From: an uncultured Clostridia bacterium | GTDB lineage: Bacteria; Bacillota; Clostridia; Christensenellales; Pumilibacteraceae | Direction: 5' to 3' | Assembly (NCBI GenBank): GCA_947598585.1 | Contig: CANQFK010000003.1 | Location: 1 to 64,000 of the forward strand | Length of the DNA: 64,000 nt | In this document: piece by piece, positions 53,245 through 61,729 of the stretch | How positions within the stretch are numbered: position 1 is the stretch's first letter | Layout of the letters: every line of letters starts with the position of its first letter | Translations under genes and position numbers: made by a program | The notes under the pieces: model-generated | Databases searched by the model: none | What the model was told of the DNA's origin: nothing | What the model saw: only the letters and a program-made list of their open reading frames with translations

Positions 53245-54984
53245 TTATGATTTCAACCTATAACGGCGATTGCGGTTACTTCCCTCCGCGACGATAATGT
53301 CGTCCGCGATCATTTCTGAAAGGATCACTTTCACGCGGGACAGCGTAACTTCCAACAGCTTTGAGATCTCCGAACTCTTTGCGTCGGCATGGTCTGTCAG
53401 ATAGCGAATGATCCGATTTTTTTGTATGCTTGTTTTTATTGTATCCGCGTTATCGCTACTTTTTATCGCCACTTTTTTATCGCCGCTTTTTGCCGTTTTA
53501 TCGCCACTTTTTATCGCCGCTTTTTGCCGTTTTATCGCCACTTTTTTATCGTCGCTTTTTGTTGCTGCTTTGTCGTTTTTTGCAGTGTTATCGTCGTTAT
53601 TTACTACTGTTTTGTCGCTTTTTGTCGCGTTATCGCCACTTTTTATCGCCACTTTTTGCCGCGTTATCGCCACTTTTTTATCGCCACTTTTTGCCGTTTT
53701 ATCGCCACTTTTTATCGCCGCTTTTTGCCGTTTTATCGCCACTTTTTTATCGTCGCTTTTCGCCGTTTTTTCGGTGGAGAGCGTCAGCGTCGTGCGTTCG
53801 GGTTCGAATTGTTCCGAAAGTGTGGGAGTGGGCAGTTTTAATTTATGCCATGTCGCATATATGCTCGGAATACCGCTGCCCGCCCGTTCTCCGATGCTGA
53901 TGAGGTTGAATATCTTGATAAGATTGGCGTTTCTCGGATCGGAAACGCCGCCGCTCTTTGCCTCTTCGATGTCGAGGCGGAAGTTCCCGGGATTGGAAAA
54001 GGTGATCTTCGTTTTCGACTTTACGATAACGATGCCCTGTCGTCCGTAATAATCTGCGTTGACAAGGCAGTTGGCAAGTGCTTCGCGGAGCGCGATATGG
54101 ACGAGTGTGTCGTCGTCGCGCGTGCCGTTTTCGATCTGAAATGGGATCTTGACATCCTGAGTGAGTTTGTTATAGACGCGGAAATAGAAATCGAACAAGT
54201 TCCCGCTCCAATCGCCCGAACTTGAAACGATGCGATCGGTCCAGCGGGTGTTTTCGTCGAATTCTTCCCGATAGTCGAGAAAATAGTTCGGAAATTCTTT
54301 TACGATCTCATATTCGAAGCCGAACATCAAAAGTCCCGCCGTGGTGGGGTGGAGATGTCCGTCGGAGCCTCTGCCGACAGCGCCGATCTTATACAGAAAG
54401 TCCTCGTCGTCGAGTTCTTCCCAAACATGCCCGGGGCGAGAACTTGCCATACGGTTGCGATATTTACGAACGCTTTCGGGATCGAACACTTCGGTGGACG
54501 CGTTTTCGAGCAAGCGCATATCCTGCGATTGCTCCGCGGCATCGCGCAGCATGCTTTGCACCTCTTCTTTGGTGCATTTGTAATCGCCCTCACCGTTTCT
54601 GCGGTAAGTGCCGCTCAATGGATTGCCGCCTATGTAAACGGGCTTATCGTATCGGCGTGCGCGTGGAACTGTGATCACGATGATTTGTTTTCCGTTTACT
54701 GTTTCTACGGCGACATTGCGGTTCGTCAGAATGTTGACGTTTACTTTGTTTTGATTATTGATCGTGTCCCAAAATTCCCTTATGAGTTTGTCGGGATCGG
54801 GCAGATCGACGGCGTGAAGGGACTTGTCGGCGTGTTCTTCGACGCCGAGCAAAATGATCCCGCCCATGGTGTTGGCAAATGCGGAGTAAGTTTCCCAAAC
54901 GCTATGCGGAAATCCACCGAGCGCCTTCTTCGCTTCAATACGGTTATTTTCCCGATATTTTTCCAGATTTGCAAGGTCGATCAT
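53245..54984 (-). CDS. AlbA_2 / GHKL-type ATP-binding regulator with coding repeats
   Basis: 579 residues. AlbA_2 (Schlafen-like) domain at about 10-130 (NRIEAKKALGG, NTMGGIILLGVEE, TYRRNGEGD); a GHKL-type ATPase at about 290-390 (ALREALANCLVNADYYG, IFNLISIGERAGSGIP); and a C-terminal winged helix (about 525-579, SSEISKLLEVTLSRVKVILSEM). Between them, residues about 409-506 are low-complexity Lys/Ser/Gly/Asp repeats such as KKVAIKRQKAAIKSGDKTA. Such proteins are abundant in gut bacteria and presumed DNA-binding regulators. GGGAG precedes the ATG on the minus strand. Monocistronic with its own promoter and terminator. Confidence 0.85.
   Translation of the reverse strand: MIDLANLEKYRENNRIEAKKALGGFPHSVWETYSAFANTMGGIILLGVEEHADKSLHAVDLPDPDKLIREFWDTINNQNKVNVNILTNRNVAVETVNGKQIIVITVPRARRYDKPVYIGGNPLSGTYRRNGEGDYKCTKEEVQSMLRDAAEQSQDMRLLENASTEVFDPESVRKYRNRMASSRPGHVWEELDDEDFLYKIGAVGRGSDGHLHPTTAGLLMFGFEYEIVKEFPNYFLDYREEFDENTRWTDRIVSSSGDWSGNLFDFYFRVYNKLTQDVKIPFQIENGTRDDDTLVHIALREALANCLVNADYYGRQGIVIVKSKTKITFSNPGNFRLDIEEAKSGGVSDPRNANLIKIFNLISIGERAGSGIPSIYATWHKLKLPTPTLSEQFEPERTTLTLSTEKTAKSDDKKVAIKRQKAAIKSGDKTAKSGDKKVAITRQKVAIKSGDNATKSDKTVVNNDDNTAKNDKAATKSDDKKVAIKRQKAAIKSGDKTAKSGDKKVAIKSSDNADTIKTSIQKNRIIRYLTDHADAKSSEISKLLEVTLSRVKVILSEMIADDIIVAEGSNRNRRYRLKS
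53467..53760 (-). repeat. tandem/nested DNA repeats inside the AlbA_2 gene
   Basis: A ~94-bp segment at 53467-53560 recurs at 53668-53760 with about one change, and both are made of shorter units around ttttatcgccactttt and gccgctttttgccg. The units keep the frame, so copy number changes would alter linker length. Phe-rich frames on the plus strand are its shadow. Confidence 0.85.
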
Positions 54985-55013
54985 ATGCGCTCCCGAAATT
55001 CTTATTATATTAA

Positions 55014-55042
55014 ATTATATCAAAATCGTCGGCATTTGTCAA
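55014..55042 (-). promoter_or_regulatory. minus-strand promoter of the AlbA_2 gene
   Basis: On the minus strand: TTGACA (55037-55042), 17-bp spacer, TATAAT (55014-55019) with extended TGa. Confidence 0.8.
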
Positions 55043-55125
55043 TGGGGACTAAGAGGCGTTTTTTTTAAACTATGCAAAAAAATTTGTCGGTCATTGCGAT
55101 GAATATGATAAAATGGGCTCGGTTG

Positions 55126-55154
55126 TTGACATTTTTTTTATAATATGCTATTCT
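55126..55154 (+). promoter_or_regulatory. promoter of leaderless rsmA
   Basis: TTGACA at 55126-55131, 17-bp spacer, TATTCT at 55149-55154 with extended TGc. The -10 ends 7 nt before ATG 55162. Confidence 0.75.
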
Positions 55155-55161
55155 TAATGCC

Positions 55162-56007
55162 ATGTATATATCCGAAATATTGAGCAAGAATAAGTTTGTG
55201 CCCAAGAAGAAATACGGGCAGAATTTCATCACCGACAACGCTCTTCTCGATTCGATCGTCGATGACGCGTCGATAACGGGCGACGACTGCGTGGTGGAAG
55301 TAGGCGCGGGCGCGGGCACGCTCACGAGCGCGCTTGCGGCAAAGGCGAAAAGGGTGGTCGCTTTCGAGATAGACGAAACGCTCGGACCCGTTCTCTGCCG
55401 TACTGTCGGGGAGCGCAAGAACGTCGAAGTCGTCTTTCGCGACATACTCAAAGTTAAGCCTGCCGAACTTGCGGATATAACGGGCGGACCGTTTAAGGTG
55501 GTGGCTAATTTGCCGTACTATATCACCTCTCCCGTGTTGTTTTACTTTTTGGAGAACGAATTTCCGCTCATATCGCTTACGGTCATGGTGCAACGCGAAG
55601 TCGCGCTCCGCATGGTCGCACAGCCCGATACGCCCGATTACGGAGCGCTTTCGCTTGCGGTCGCGAGCAGAGCGGACGCGGAGATAACGAGGAGCGTGAG
55701 CAGAAAGCTGTTCTATCCTCAGCCGAATGTGGACAGCGCGGTGGTAAAACTCACGATGAACGAGGGGATAAAGAACAGAGAGGCGTTCGATAAACTCGTG
55801 CGTTGCGCCTTTTCATGCAGGCGCAAGACGTTTGTAAACAACCTTATGCAGTCGTTCGGACTGTCACGGTCGGCGGCGGAAAAGTTTGTGACCGACGCGG
55901 GACTGGACGCGAAGATAAGGGGAGAGGCCCTCGGCTTGGAACAATTTATCGAACTTGCCGAAAGATTTTCCATTTCGGCAAAAGCGGAAACAAAAATAGA
56001 AAATTAG
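55162..56007 (+). CDS. rsmA: 16S rRNA dimethyladenosine transferase (KsgA)
   Basis: 281 residues; dimethylates two adenines near the 3' end of 16S rRNA. SAM-binding motif I VEVGAGAGTLTSAL, acidic loop AFEIDETLGP and motif IV NLPYYITSPVLFYF are intact. The N-terminal KKKYGQNFITD is typical. No ribosome site exists upstream; the promoter predicts transcription starting at or one base before the ATG. The gene stands alone between the AlbA_2 gene and pckA. Confidence 0.95.
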   Translation: MYISEILSKNKFVPKKKYGQNFITDNALLDSIVDDASITGDDCVVEVGAGAGTLTSALAAKAKRVVAFEIDETLGPVLCRTVGERKNVEVVFRDILKVKPAELADITGGPFKVVANLPYYITSPVLFYFLENEFPLISLTVMVQREVALRMVAQPDTPDYGALSLAVASRADAEITRSVSRKLFYPQPNVDSAVVKLTMNEGIKNREAFDKLVRCAFSCRRKTFVNNLMQSFGLSRSAAEKFVTDAGLDAKIRGEALGLEQFIELAERFSISAKAETKIEN

Positions 56008-56031
56008 GACCTTATATCTTCCGCAAAAGCG

Positions 56032-56060
56032 TTGCATTTAACAAAAATTAGGAGTATAAT
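56032..56060 (+). promoter_or_regulatory. promoter of pckA
   Basis: TTGCAT at 56032-56037, 17-bp spacer, TATAAT at 56055-56060. Confidence 0.75.
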
Positions 56061-56082
56061 ATTAAGCGGAATGGAGGAAATT

Positions 56083-57672
56083 ATGGATCTACTTACTAAA
56101 TACAACATCAAAAACGTTAAAAATGTCTATCGAAATCTTTGCCCTGCGACGCTTGTCGAACATGCGCTCAAAACCGAGCCTTGCAAACTTATGTGTAACG
56201 GCGCTTTGCTCGTCGAAACGGGCAAATATACGGGTCGTTCGCCCAAGGACAGGTTCATAGTGGACGAGGCGGGCGTATCCGATAAGATAGCCTGGGGCAA
56301 AGAAAACGTGAAAATAAGCGAAAGCTCTTTCGATATCGTCTATAAAAAGATAAGCGAATATCTCAGCGATCGCGAACGCGTTTATGTTTTCGACGGCTTT
56401 GCGGGCGCGGACGAAAAATATTCGCTCCCGATAAGAGTGATAAACGAGTACGCATCGCAGAATTTGTTTATGCACAATATGCTCATTCGCCCCACAAAGG
56501 AGCAACTGAAAAACTTCGACGAGAAATTCACCGTCATTTGCGCGCCCGGGCTCAAACTCGATCCCAAGGAATGCGGCACCAACAGCGAGGCGGCGATAAT
56601 AATAAGTTTCAATCATAAACTCGTGCTTATCGCAGGCTCCAAATATTCGGGCGAAATGAAGAAGTCCGTTTTCAGCGTAATGAACTACATTTTGCCGCTT
56701 TCGGGCGTGCTCGGAATGCATTGCTCGGCAAATATGGCGCTCGACGGCAGCGGAGATACGGCGCTCTTTTTCGGACTTTCGGGAACGGGCAAGACGACTT
56801 TGTCGGCGGATCCCAACCGCGGCCTTATAGGCGACGACGAACACGGCTGGTCGGATAACGGCATATTCAACATAGAGGGCGGTTGCTATGCCAAGTGTAT
56901 CAACCTTTCAAAAGAGGGCGAGCCCGAGATATATAATGCGATCAGGCACGGCAGCGTTGTCGAAAACGTCGTTGTAAACGACGAAACGAGAGAGCCCGAC
57001 TATACCGACAAGACGCTCACCGAAAATACGAGAGTTTCGTATCCTATCGATTTTATACCCAATAAAGTCGTTCCCGGCAAGGGAAAACATCCCCGCACCA
57101 TAGTATTTCTCAGCGCGGACGCGTTCGGCGTTCTTCCCCCGGTAGCCAAACTCACCAAGGAACAGGCCATGTACTACTTCGTATCTGGATACACCTCCAA
57201 GGTTGCGGGTACCGAACGCGGAATAGTGGATCCCGTGTGCACGTTCTCGACGTGTTTCGGTTCTCCGTTCCTGCCGCTCGGATCCGAAGTCTATGCGAGC
57301 ATGCTCGGCAAAAAGATAGAGCAGTTCGGCACCGACGTTTATCTTATAAATACGGGCTGGACGGGCGGTCAATACGGAGTAGGCAGCCGTATGAGCCTTA
57401 AAGCGACCCGCGCGATAGTTACGGCGGCGGTAAGCGGCGACCTTGCGAAGTCGGAATACGAAAAGGAGCCGTTCTTCGGGCTCAACATTCCCAAATCGTG
57501 CAAGGACGTGGATCCCGCTATCTTGAATCCGCGCAACGCCTGGAAAGACAAGGCGGAGTACGATAAGACCGCCAACAAACTTGCGGGGCTCTTTAACGAG
57601 AACTTCAAAAAATATCACGATATGCCGAAGGAGATCGTTGAGGCAGGTCCCAAAGGCAACAAACGCGATTAG
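56083..57672 (+). CDS. pckA: phosphoenolpyruvate carboxykinase (ATP)
   Basis: 529 residues. Interconverts oxaloacetate and PEP with ATP/ADP; in anaerobes often run towards oxaloacetate. The kinase-1a P-loop GLSGTGKTTLSADPNR and the metal-binding LIGDDEHGW are intact, as is the GRSPKDRF substrate loop. ATG 56083 is used since GGAGGA lies 4-5 nt upstream; an in-frame ATG at 56032 overlaps the promoter. Single-gene unit. Confidence 0.96.
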   Translation: MDLLTKYNIKNVKNVYRNLCPATLVEHALKTEPCKLMCNGALLVETGKYTGRSPKDRFIVDEAGVSDKIAWGKENVKISESSFDIVYKKISEYLSDRERVYVFDGFAGADEKYSLPIRVINEYASQNLFMHNMLIRPTKEQLKNFDEKFTVICAPGLKLDPKECGTNSEAAIIISFNHKLVLIAGSKYSGEMKKSVFSVMNYILPLSGVLGMHCSANMALDGSGDTALFFGLSGTGKTTLSADPNRGLIGDDEHGWSDNGIFNIEGGCYAKCINLSKEGEPEIYNAIRHGSVVENVVVNDETREPDYTDKTLTENTRVSYPIDFIPNKVVPGKGKHPRTIVFLSADAFGVLPPVAKLTKEQAMYYFVSGYTSKVAGTERGIVDPVCTFSTCFGSPFLPLGSEVYASMLGKKIEQFGTDVYLINTGWTGGQYGVGSRMSLKATRAIVTAAVSGDLAKSEYEKEPFFGLNIPKSCKDVDPAILNPRNAWKDKAEYDKTANKLAGLFNENFKKYHDMPKEIVEAGPKGNKRD

Positions 57673-57767
57673 TGCGCGATTTGACAATAAACAACCCGTT
57701 TCGCAAGCGGCGATCGTATAGCGATATGAGATCGATATAAAAAATTTAAATTTCGTCGTAAAAACAG

Positions 57768-57796
57768 TTTACAAGACAGCCTAAAATGAATATAAT
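57768..57796 (+). promoter_or_regulatory. promoter of the acidic zinc-ribbon gene
   Basis: TTTACA at 57768-57773, 17-bp spacer, TATAAT at 57791-57796. Confidence 0.75.
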
Positions 57797-57826
57797 ATGG
57801 ACACTTAGTATTAACGGAGATCATGT

Positions 57827-58336
57827 ATGAACAACGAAAAGAAGCCTATTTACAAATTATGCCCGAGGTGTGAACTCAATTATATCAAAGCCGACGAGGA
57901 GATCTGCGACGTTTGCAAGGTGGAAATGGGACTTTTGGAAAAATCTTTTCTTATTCAGGAAGAGGAACTCGAAGCCGAAAGCGGTAAACTTTGCCCCATT
58001 TGTCATGTGAACTACATCGGCGAAGACGAGGATATTTGTTTCGTTTGCCAAAAGGAAAAGGAGGCGAACGAGCAAAGAGAGGCGGAAACGGAGGAGGACA
58101 ATTGGAATTATTCCGAGGAGGAGGAAGAACTTCCGCCCGAGGATATGGAGATCTCGCTCGAACTCACCGCCGAAGAGGAAGAAGAGGAAGAGGAGCCTTT
58201 CGACGACAACGAGTATAAGGAAGTGGACGACTTCAATTACGACGTCGATCCCAACGACTTCGAAGAAGATGACGAGGACGAAGACGACGAAGATGATGAT
58301 GACTTCGACGACGACTTCGAAGACGACGACAAATAA
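57827..58336 (+). CDS. duplicated zinc-ribbon protein with polyacidic tail
   Basis: 169 residues. Two similar zinc ribbons with identical spacing, C-x2-C-x11-C-x2-C: Cys12, 15, 27, 30 and Cys56, 59, 71, 74. From about residue 85 the protein is almost wholly acidic, ending in a run of Asp and Glu. The acidic tail resembles those of nucleic-acid mimics or the delta subunit of RNA polymerase; function unknown. GGAGA precedes the ATG. Own promoter and terminator. Confidence 0.8.
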   Translation: MNNEKKPIYKLCPRCELNYIKADEEICDVCKVEMGLLEKSFLIQEEELEAESGKLCPICHVNYIGEDEDICFVCQKEKEANEQREAETEEDNWNYSEEEEELPPEDMEISLELTAEEEEEEEEPFDDNEYKEVDDFNYDVDPNDFEEDDEDEDDEDDDDFDDDFEDDDK

Positions 58337-58344
58337 AGGACGCA

Positions 58345-58378
58345 AGCTCAGCCGAACTCGAATTCGGTTGGGCTTTTT
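58345..58378 (+). terminator. terminator of the zinc-ribbon gene
   Basis: agctcagccgaa (58345-58356) pairs with ttcggttgggct (58363-58374) with two G-U pairs, then T5. Confidence 0.8.
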
Positions 58379-58392
58379 AAAACAAACCGCTC

Positions 58393-58776
58393 ATGATAGA
58401 TTTTGAAAAGAAAAACGTAAACCCATATGGCAAAAAGACGGGCGATTGCGTCGTTCGCGCTCTGTCGCTCGCACTGTCGCGCGACTATTACGACGTATAT
58501 AGGGAACTTTTCGATATATCGCTCGCCACGGGCTATATCGTAAACGATAAGCATGTAGAGGAGAAGTTTATGGCTCGCCACGGCTTTATCAAGCACAAGC
58601 AGCCGAAAAAACCGAACGGCAAAAAGTACCTTATCGCCGAAATAGACAAATTGTGTAAGGAAAAAGTCATAGTGATAAGTTGCGCTCATCATCTTACGGC
58701 GGTGATAAACGGCACGCTCATAGACAGCTGGGATTGCCGCGGCAAATGTATATCCAATTATTATACGTTGGAGTAA
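58393..58776 (+). CDS. small cysteine-peptidase-fold protein
   Basis: 127 residues, similar in pattern to small papain/C39-like proteins seen in phages and gut Bacillota. Candidate triad: Cys19 in TGDCVVRAL, His100 in AHHLTAVI and Asp111 or Asp114 in IDSWDC. No signal peptide or Gly-Gly-transporter neighbour, so a bacteriocin maturase is unlikely. It has no ribosome site and starts 14 bp after a terminator; the promoter is unclear. Possibly a phage remnant gene. Confidence 0.65.
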   Translation: MIDFEKKNVNPYGKKTGDCVVRALSLALSRDYYDVYRELFDISLATGYIVNDKHVEEKFMARHGFIKHKQPKKPNGKKYLIAEIDKLCKEKVIVISCAHHLTAVINGTLIDSWDCRGKCISNYYTLE

Positions 58777-58807
58777 ATATTTATAGACCGATATATTGTG
58801 AAAACAG

Positions 58808-58836
58808 TTGCTTTTTGACATATATAATGCTATAAT
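58808..58836 (+). promoter_or_regulatory. promoter of the MATE gene
   Basis: TTGCTT at 58808-58813, 17-bp spacer, TATAAT at 58831-58836 with extended TGc. A second TATAAT at 58823-58828 overlaps. Confidence 0.65.
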
Positions 58837-58855
58837 CTTCAAAGAGATGTAGTTT

Positions 58856-60226
58856 ATGGCTAAAAGTTTTGAAATGAATATGAGCGAGGGATCGCTCCTG
58901 AAAAAAATAATATTGTACTCGTTGCCGCTCATAGCAACCAACGTTTTGCAATTGTTGTTTAATGCTGCGGACGTAGCCGTCCTCGGCAATTTTATTCATG
59001 ACGAAACGCTCGCCGAAGCGGCTGTGGCGGCAGTAGGCTCTACGACCGCGCTTATCAACCTTATCGTGGGACTTTTTGTCGGACTGTCGGTAGGAGCGAA
59101 CGTTCTCATAGCGCGTTACGCGGGCAAGGGCGACGACGAATCGGCGAAAAAGGTCGTGGGAATGTCCATGCTCGTCAGCGTTATTCTCGGTGTCGTGCTG
59201 TTGTTTGTCGGCTACTTCGGATCGCGCACTTTCCTCGAATGGATGCAATGCGACGAAGAAGTTATCGACATGGCGGCGAAATACCTTCGCATATACTTTA
59301 TAGGCATGCCCATAATGATGCTGTATAACTTTGCGGCGTCGATATTGAGGGCGGTGGGCGACACGTTGCGCCCGCTGATATTCCTCATCGTGGGCGGGCT
59401 CGTCAACCTCGGATTGAATATATTGTTCGTGGTGGCGTTCAAAAAGGACGTAGAGGGCGTTGCCATAGCGACGGTCACCTCGCAGGCGATATCGGCTATA
59501 TGCTGCGTGATAACTCTATTAAAGAGCAAGGGCTATTGCCACCTTGATGTTAAGCACATAAAATTCTATAAGCGTGAACTTTTGGAGATGATAAAGATAG
59601 GCTTGCCTGCGGGACTTCAAGGTTGCGTATTTTCCGTTTCCAACGTCTTGATACAATCCACCATAAACGGTTACGGCAAGATAATCATGGCGGGCAATAC
59701 CGTTGCAAGCCAGATAGAGGGATTTATATACAATGCGTGCTATTCCGTTTCGCTCACCGCGCTTGCGTTCGTCAGTCAGAATTACGGCGCGAAGAAGCCC
59801 GAACGCATACGCCTTGTGGTAAAGGAATCCATAGGCGTGGTCGCCGTGCTCGGCATTGTGCTAAGCGGCGCTGTGCTATTATTGTCGTCGCCGCTATGCA
59901 AGATATTCAACGACGGAGAGGAAGTCATCAAGGTCGCGACGAACAGGCTCTATCTGGTAGGCAGCACATATGTTATATGCGGGATAATGGACGTGCTCAG
60001 CAACGTTATGCGCGGGCTCGGACGATCCACGACGGCAATGATAGTCAGTCTTTCGGGCAGCTGTCTGTTCAGAATATTGTGGATAAAAACTTTTTACCTG
60101 TTAAATCCGTCGCTCACTATGCTTTATGTAGTGTATCCCATAAGCTGGATATTGACGGTGGGGATTTTCGTGGCGCTGTACTTCCCGACAATGAAAAAGG
60201 TCCAACGCAAATTGCTTTCGGAATAA
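58856..60226 (+). CDS. MATE-family efflux transporter
   Basis: 456 residues with about 12 helices in two halves, the MATE plan; typical features include an early LPLIATNVLQLLFNAADVAVLG, a mid-protein GLPAGLQGCVFSVSN and IMDVLSNVMRGLGRST. Exports drugs or metabolites using Na+ or H+; substrate unknown. The ribosome site is weak (GAGATG); later ATGs at residues 7 and 9 are alternatives. Confidence 0.92.
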   Translation: MAKSFEMNMSEGSLLKKIILYSLPLIATNVLQLLFNAADVAVLGNFIHDETLAEAAVAAVGSTTALINLIVGLFVGLSVGANVLIARYAGKGDDESAKKVVGMSMLVSVILGVVLLFVGYFGSRTFLEWMQCDEEVIDMAAKYLRIYFIGMPIMMLYNFAASILRAVGDTLRPLIFLIVGGLVNLGLNILFVVAFKKDVEGVAIATVTSQAISAICCVITLLKSKGYCHLDVKHIKFYKRELLEMIKIGLPAGLQGCVFSVSNVLIQSTINGYGKIIMAGNTVASQIEGFIYNACYSVSLTALAFVSQNYGAKKPERIRLVVKESIGVVAVLGIVLSGAVLLLSSPLCKIFNDGEEVIKVATNRLYLVGSTYVICGIMDVLSNVMRGLGRSTTAMIVSLSGSCLFRILWIKTFYLLNPSLTMLYVVYPISWILTVGIFVALYFPTMKKVQRKLLSE

Positions 60227-60230
60227 ATGG

Positions 60231-60255
60231 AACCGCCGCTAAAAGGCGGTTTTTG
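60231..60255 (+). terminator. terminator of the MATE gene
   Basis: aaccgcc (60231-60237) pairs with ggcggtt (60245-60251), followed by T-run. Confidence 0.85.
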
Positions 60256-60357
60256 CTATATGGGGTGCGAAATTTGTCAATTTGCAGATAACTTTCCCTG
60301 CATATGGGCAATATAAACGAAGCGGATATCGATAGGAAAATTGCAGGAGGGAAATCG

Positions 60358-60903
60358 ATGAATATGAGGATCAAAATGCTGATCATTGCATGCGGCGCGG
60401 CATTTATCGCCGTGTTTTTCTGTTTTCTCGACGTTCCTGTTTGGCGATTTACCATTGTTATGGCTGCCGCGACGACGGCTTATCATCTTGCGGTCAGACT
60501 TGCGGTGGGCTTTTTCGTCTTTAAATCGATAAAGATAAAAAACTGCGAAAACGGCTGGTTCAGACAAAAGAAGTGGGAACGCACTTTATACCGATTGATA
60601 AAGGTGCACAGTTGGAAAGACGATTTTCCGTCATATGCTCCCGAAAAGTTCGATCCGAAAAACGGGATAGACGATGCCATAAACGCCACCTGTCAAGCCG
60701 AGATCGCGCATTTTGTACTTATTTTTCTCTCTTTCGTGCCGCTTTTGATTTCGTTTTCGATAGGTTGCACTGTGTTCGATATAATCGTTTTCGCCGCCAC
60801 GGGGCTGATCGCGAGCGCGGTGGATCTGTTGTTTTTGATAGTTCAGCGATATAACCGCCCGAGGCTCATCTCGGTGCGCGGTACCCACCTCAAAATGGCT
60901 TAA
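60358..60903 (+). CDS. small membrane protein resembling CrtO-type acyltransferases
   Basis: 181 residues, four helices (about 5-25, 28-52, 115-138, 142-168). The segment FRQKKWERTLYRLIKVHSWK followed by CQAEIAHFV resembles the CrtO/glycosyl-diaponeurosporenoate acyltransferase-like family, but no carotenoid genes are near, so the name should be taken as fold similarity only. GCAGGAGG at 60343-60350 fixes the ATG at 60358 over an in-frame ATG at 60304. Confidence 0.6.
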   Translation: MNMRIKMLIIACGAAFIAVFFCFLDVPVWRFTIVMAAATTAYHLAVRLAVGFFVFKSIKIKNCENGWFRQKKWERTLYRLIKVHSWKDDFPSYAPEKFDPKNGIDDAINATCQAEIAHFVLIFLSFVPLLISFSIGCTVFDIIVFAATGLIASAVDLLFLIVQRYNRPRLISVRGTHLKMA

Positions 60904-60920
60904 AACGCGACATGTATATA

Positions 60921-60952
60921 AAAAAACTTCCTCCCAAGCGTGAGAGAAAGTT
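60921..60952 (-). terminator. terminator of the cyclophilin gene
   Basis: On the minus strand aactttctc pairs with gaggaagtt (one G-U pair), followed by a T-run at 60919-60926. Confidence 0.65.
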
Positions 60953-60989
60953 CATTTGCGTGTTGTTAGGACCGTCTTAAATAAGAAAT

Positions 60990-61499
60990 TCAGTCCTCGA
61001 TGTAGATCGAGTCGATCACTACGGGTTCGACGGGCACGTCGTCGTGATACATCCACCTGCCCGTGGGCACGTTGCTTATCGCGATCGCATTGTCGAGCGA
61101 TTGCCTGTCGCGAACTCTGCCGAATGCGGCGTATTGACCGTCGAGATAGGTGCAATCGGCTACGCAGATAAAGAATTGGCTGGACGCGCTGTCCTTTACG
61201 TTAGTGCGCGCCATGGAAACGACGCCTGCAACGTGACTTATGTCGTTGTTCACGCCGTTCGCCAAAAATTCGCCCTTGATAGTGGGAGCGGACTTTTGTT
61301 CGAGTCCGTCTTTCATTTCGAAGCCGCCGCCCTGGATCATAAATCCGGGAATGACTCTGTGAAAGCAAAGCCCGTTGTAGAAGTTCTCGTTTACGAGTTT
61401 AAGAAAGTTTTCGACCGTGATCGGCGCGACTTCGGGAAAAAGTTCGAGCCTTATGATCTTTCCGTCGGTGAATTTGATTGCCACATTTACTGTTCTCAT
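60990..61499 (-). CDS. ppiB: peptidyl-prolyl cis-trans isomerase, cyclophilin type
   Basis: 169 residues, cytoplasmic (no signal peptide). FHRVIPGFMIQGGG contains the catalytic Arg, and SASSQFFI and AAFGRV complete the active site. The C-terminal ~25 residues (GRWMYHDDVPVEPVV) are typical of Bacillota members. AAGGAG lies 7 nt before the ATG on the minus strand. Confidence 0.93.
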   Translation of the reverse strand: MRTVNVAIKFTDGKIIRLELFPEVAPITVENFLKLVNENFYNGLCFHRVIPGFMIQGGGFEMKDGLEQKSAPTIKGEFLANGVNNDISHVAGVVSMARTNVKDSASSQFFICVADCTYLDGQYAAFGRVRDRQSLDNAIAISNVPTGRWMYHDDVPVEPVVIDSIYIED

Positions 61500-61518
61500 A
61501 AAAAATCTCCTTGACCAA

Positions 61519-61547
61519 AGTGTAGCATTTTATTTGCATAATGTCAA
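61519..61547 (-). promoter_or_regulatory. minus-strand promoter of ppiB
   Basis: On the minus strand: TTGACA (61542-61547), 17-bp spacer, TACACT (61519-61524) with extended TGc. Confidence 0.8.
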
Positions 61548-61576
61548 ACGATAGGCGCGCATTGCTCGATTTTCGG

Positions 61577-61605
61577 TTGACAAACTCATTCGGATAGATT
61601 ATAAT
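61577..61605 (+). promoter_or_regulatory. promoter of the tRNA-Arg gene
   Basis: TTGACA at 61577-61582, 17-bp spacer, TATAAT at 61600-61605: consensus, ending 18 nt before the mature 5' end. Confidence 0.85.
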
Positions 61606-61623
61606 ATATCGGTAAAAATAATT

Positions 61624-61698
61624 GCACCCATAGTTTAATGGATAGAGCATAGGTCTTCGGAACCTATTGTGAGGGTTCGAATCCTTCTGGGTGCGCCA
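61624..61698 (+). tRNA. tRNA-Arg (anticodon TCG)
   Basis: Cloverleaf folds cleanly: acceptor gcaccca with tgggtgc, D-arm gttt...gagc, anticodon stem taggt/accta with loop cttcgga (anticodon tcg at loop positions 34-36), T-arm gaggg/ccttc with loop ttcgaat. CCA is encoded (61696-61698). It reads CGA codons. Next to a DUF4143 ATPase, it could mark an integration hotspot, but no att duplication was seen. Confidence 0.93.
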
Positions 61699-61729
61699 CT
61701 ATCGTAGACAAAAAAATGTTCTACAAAAC

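Noticed and set aside
53389-54049. Phe/Cys-rich plus-strand frames
   Set aside because: They are the reverse reading of the Lys/Ser repeat linker in the AlbA_2 gene.
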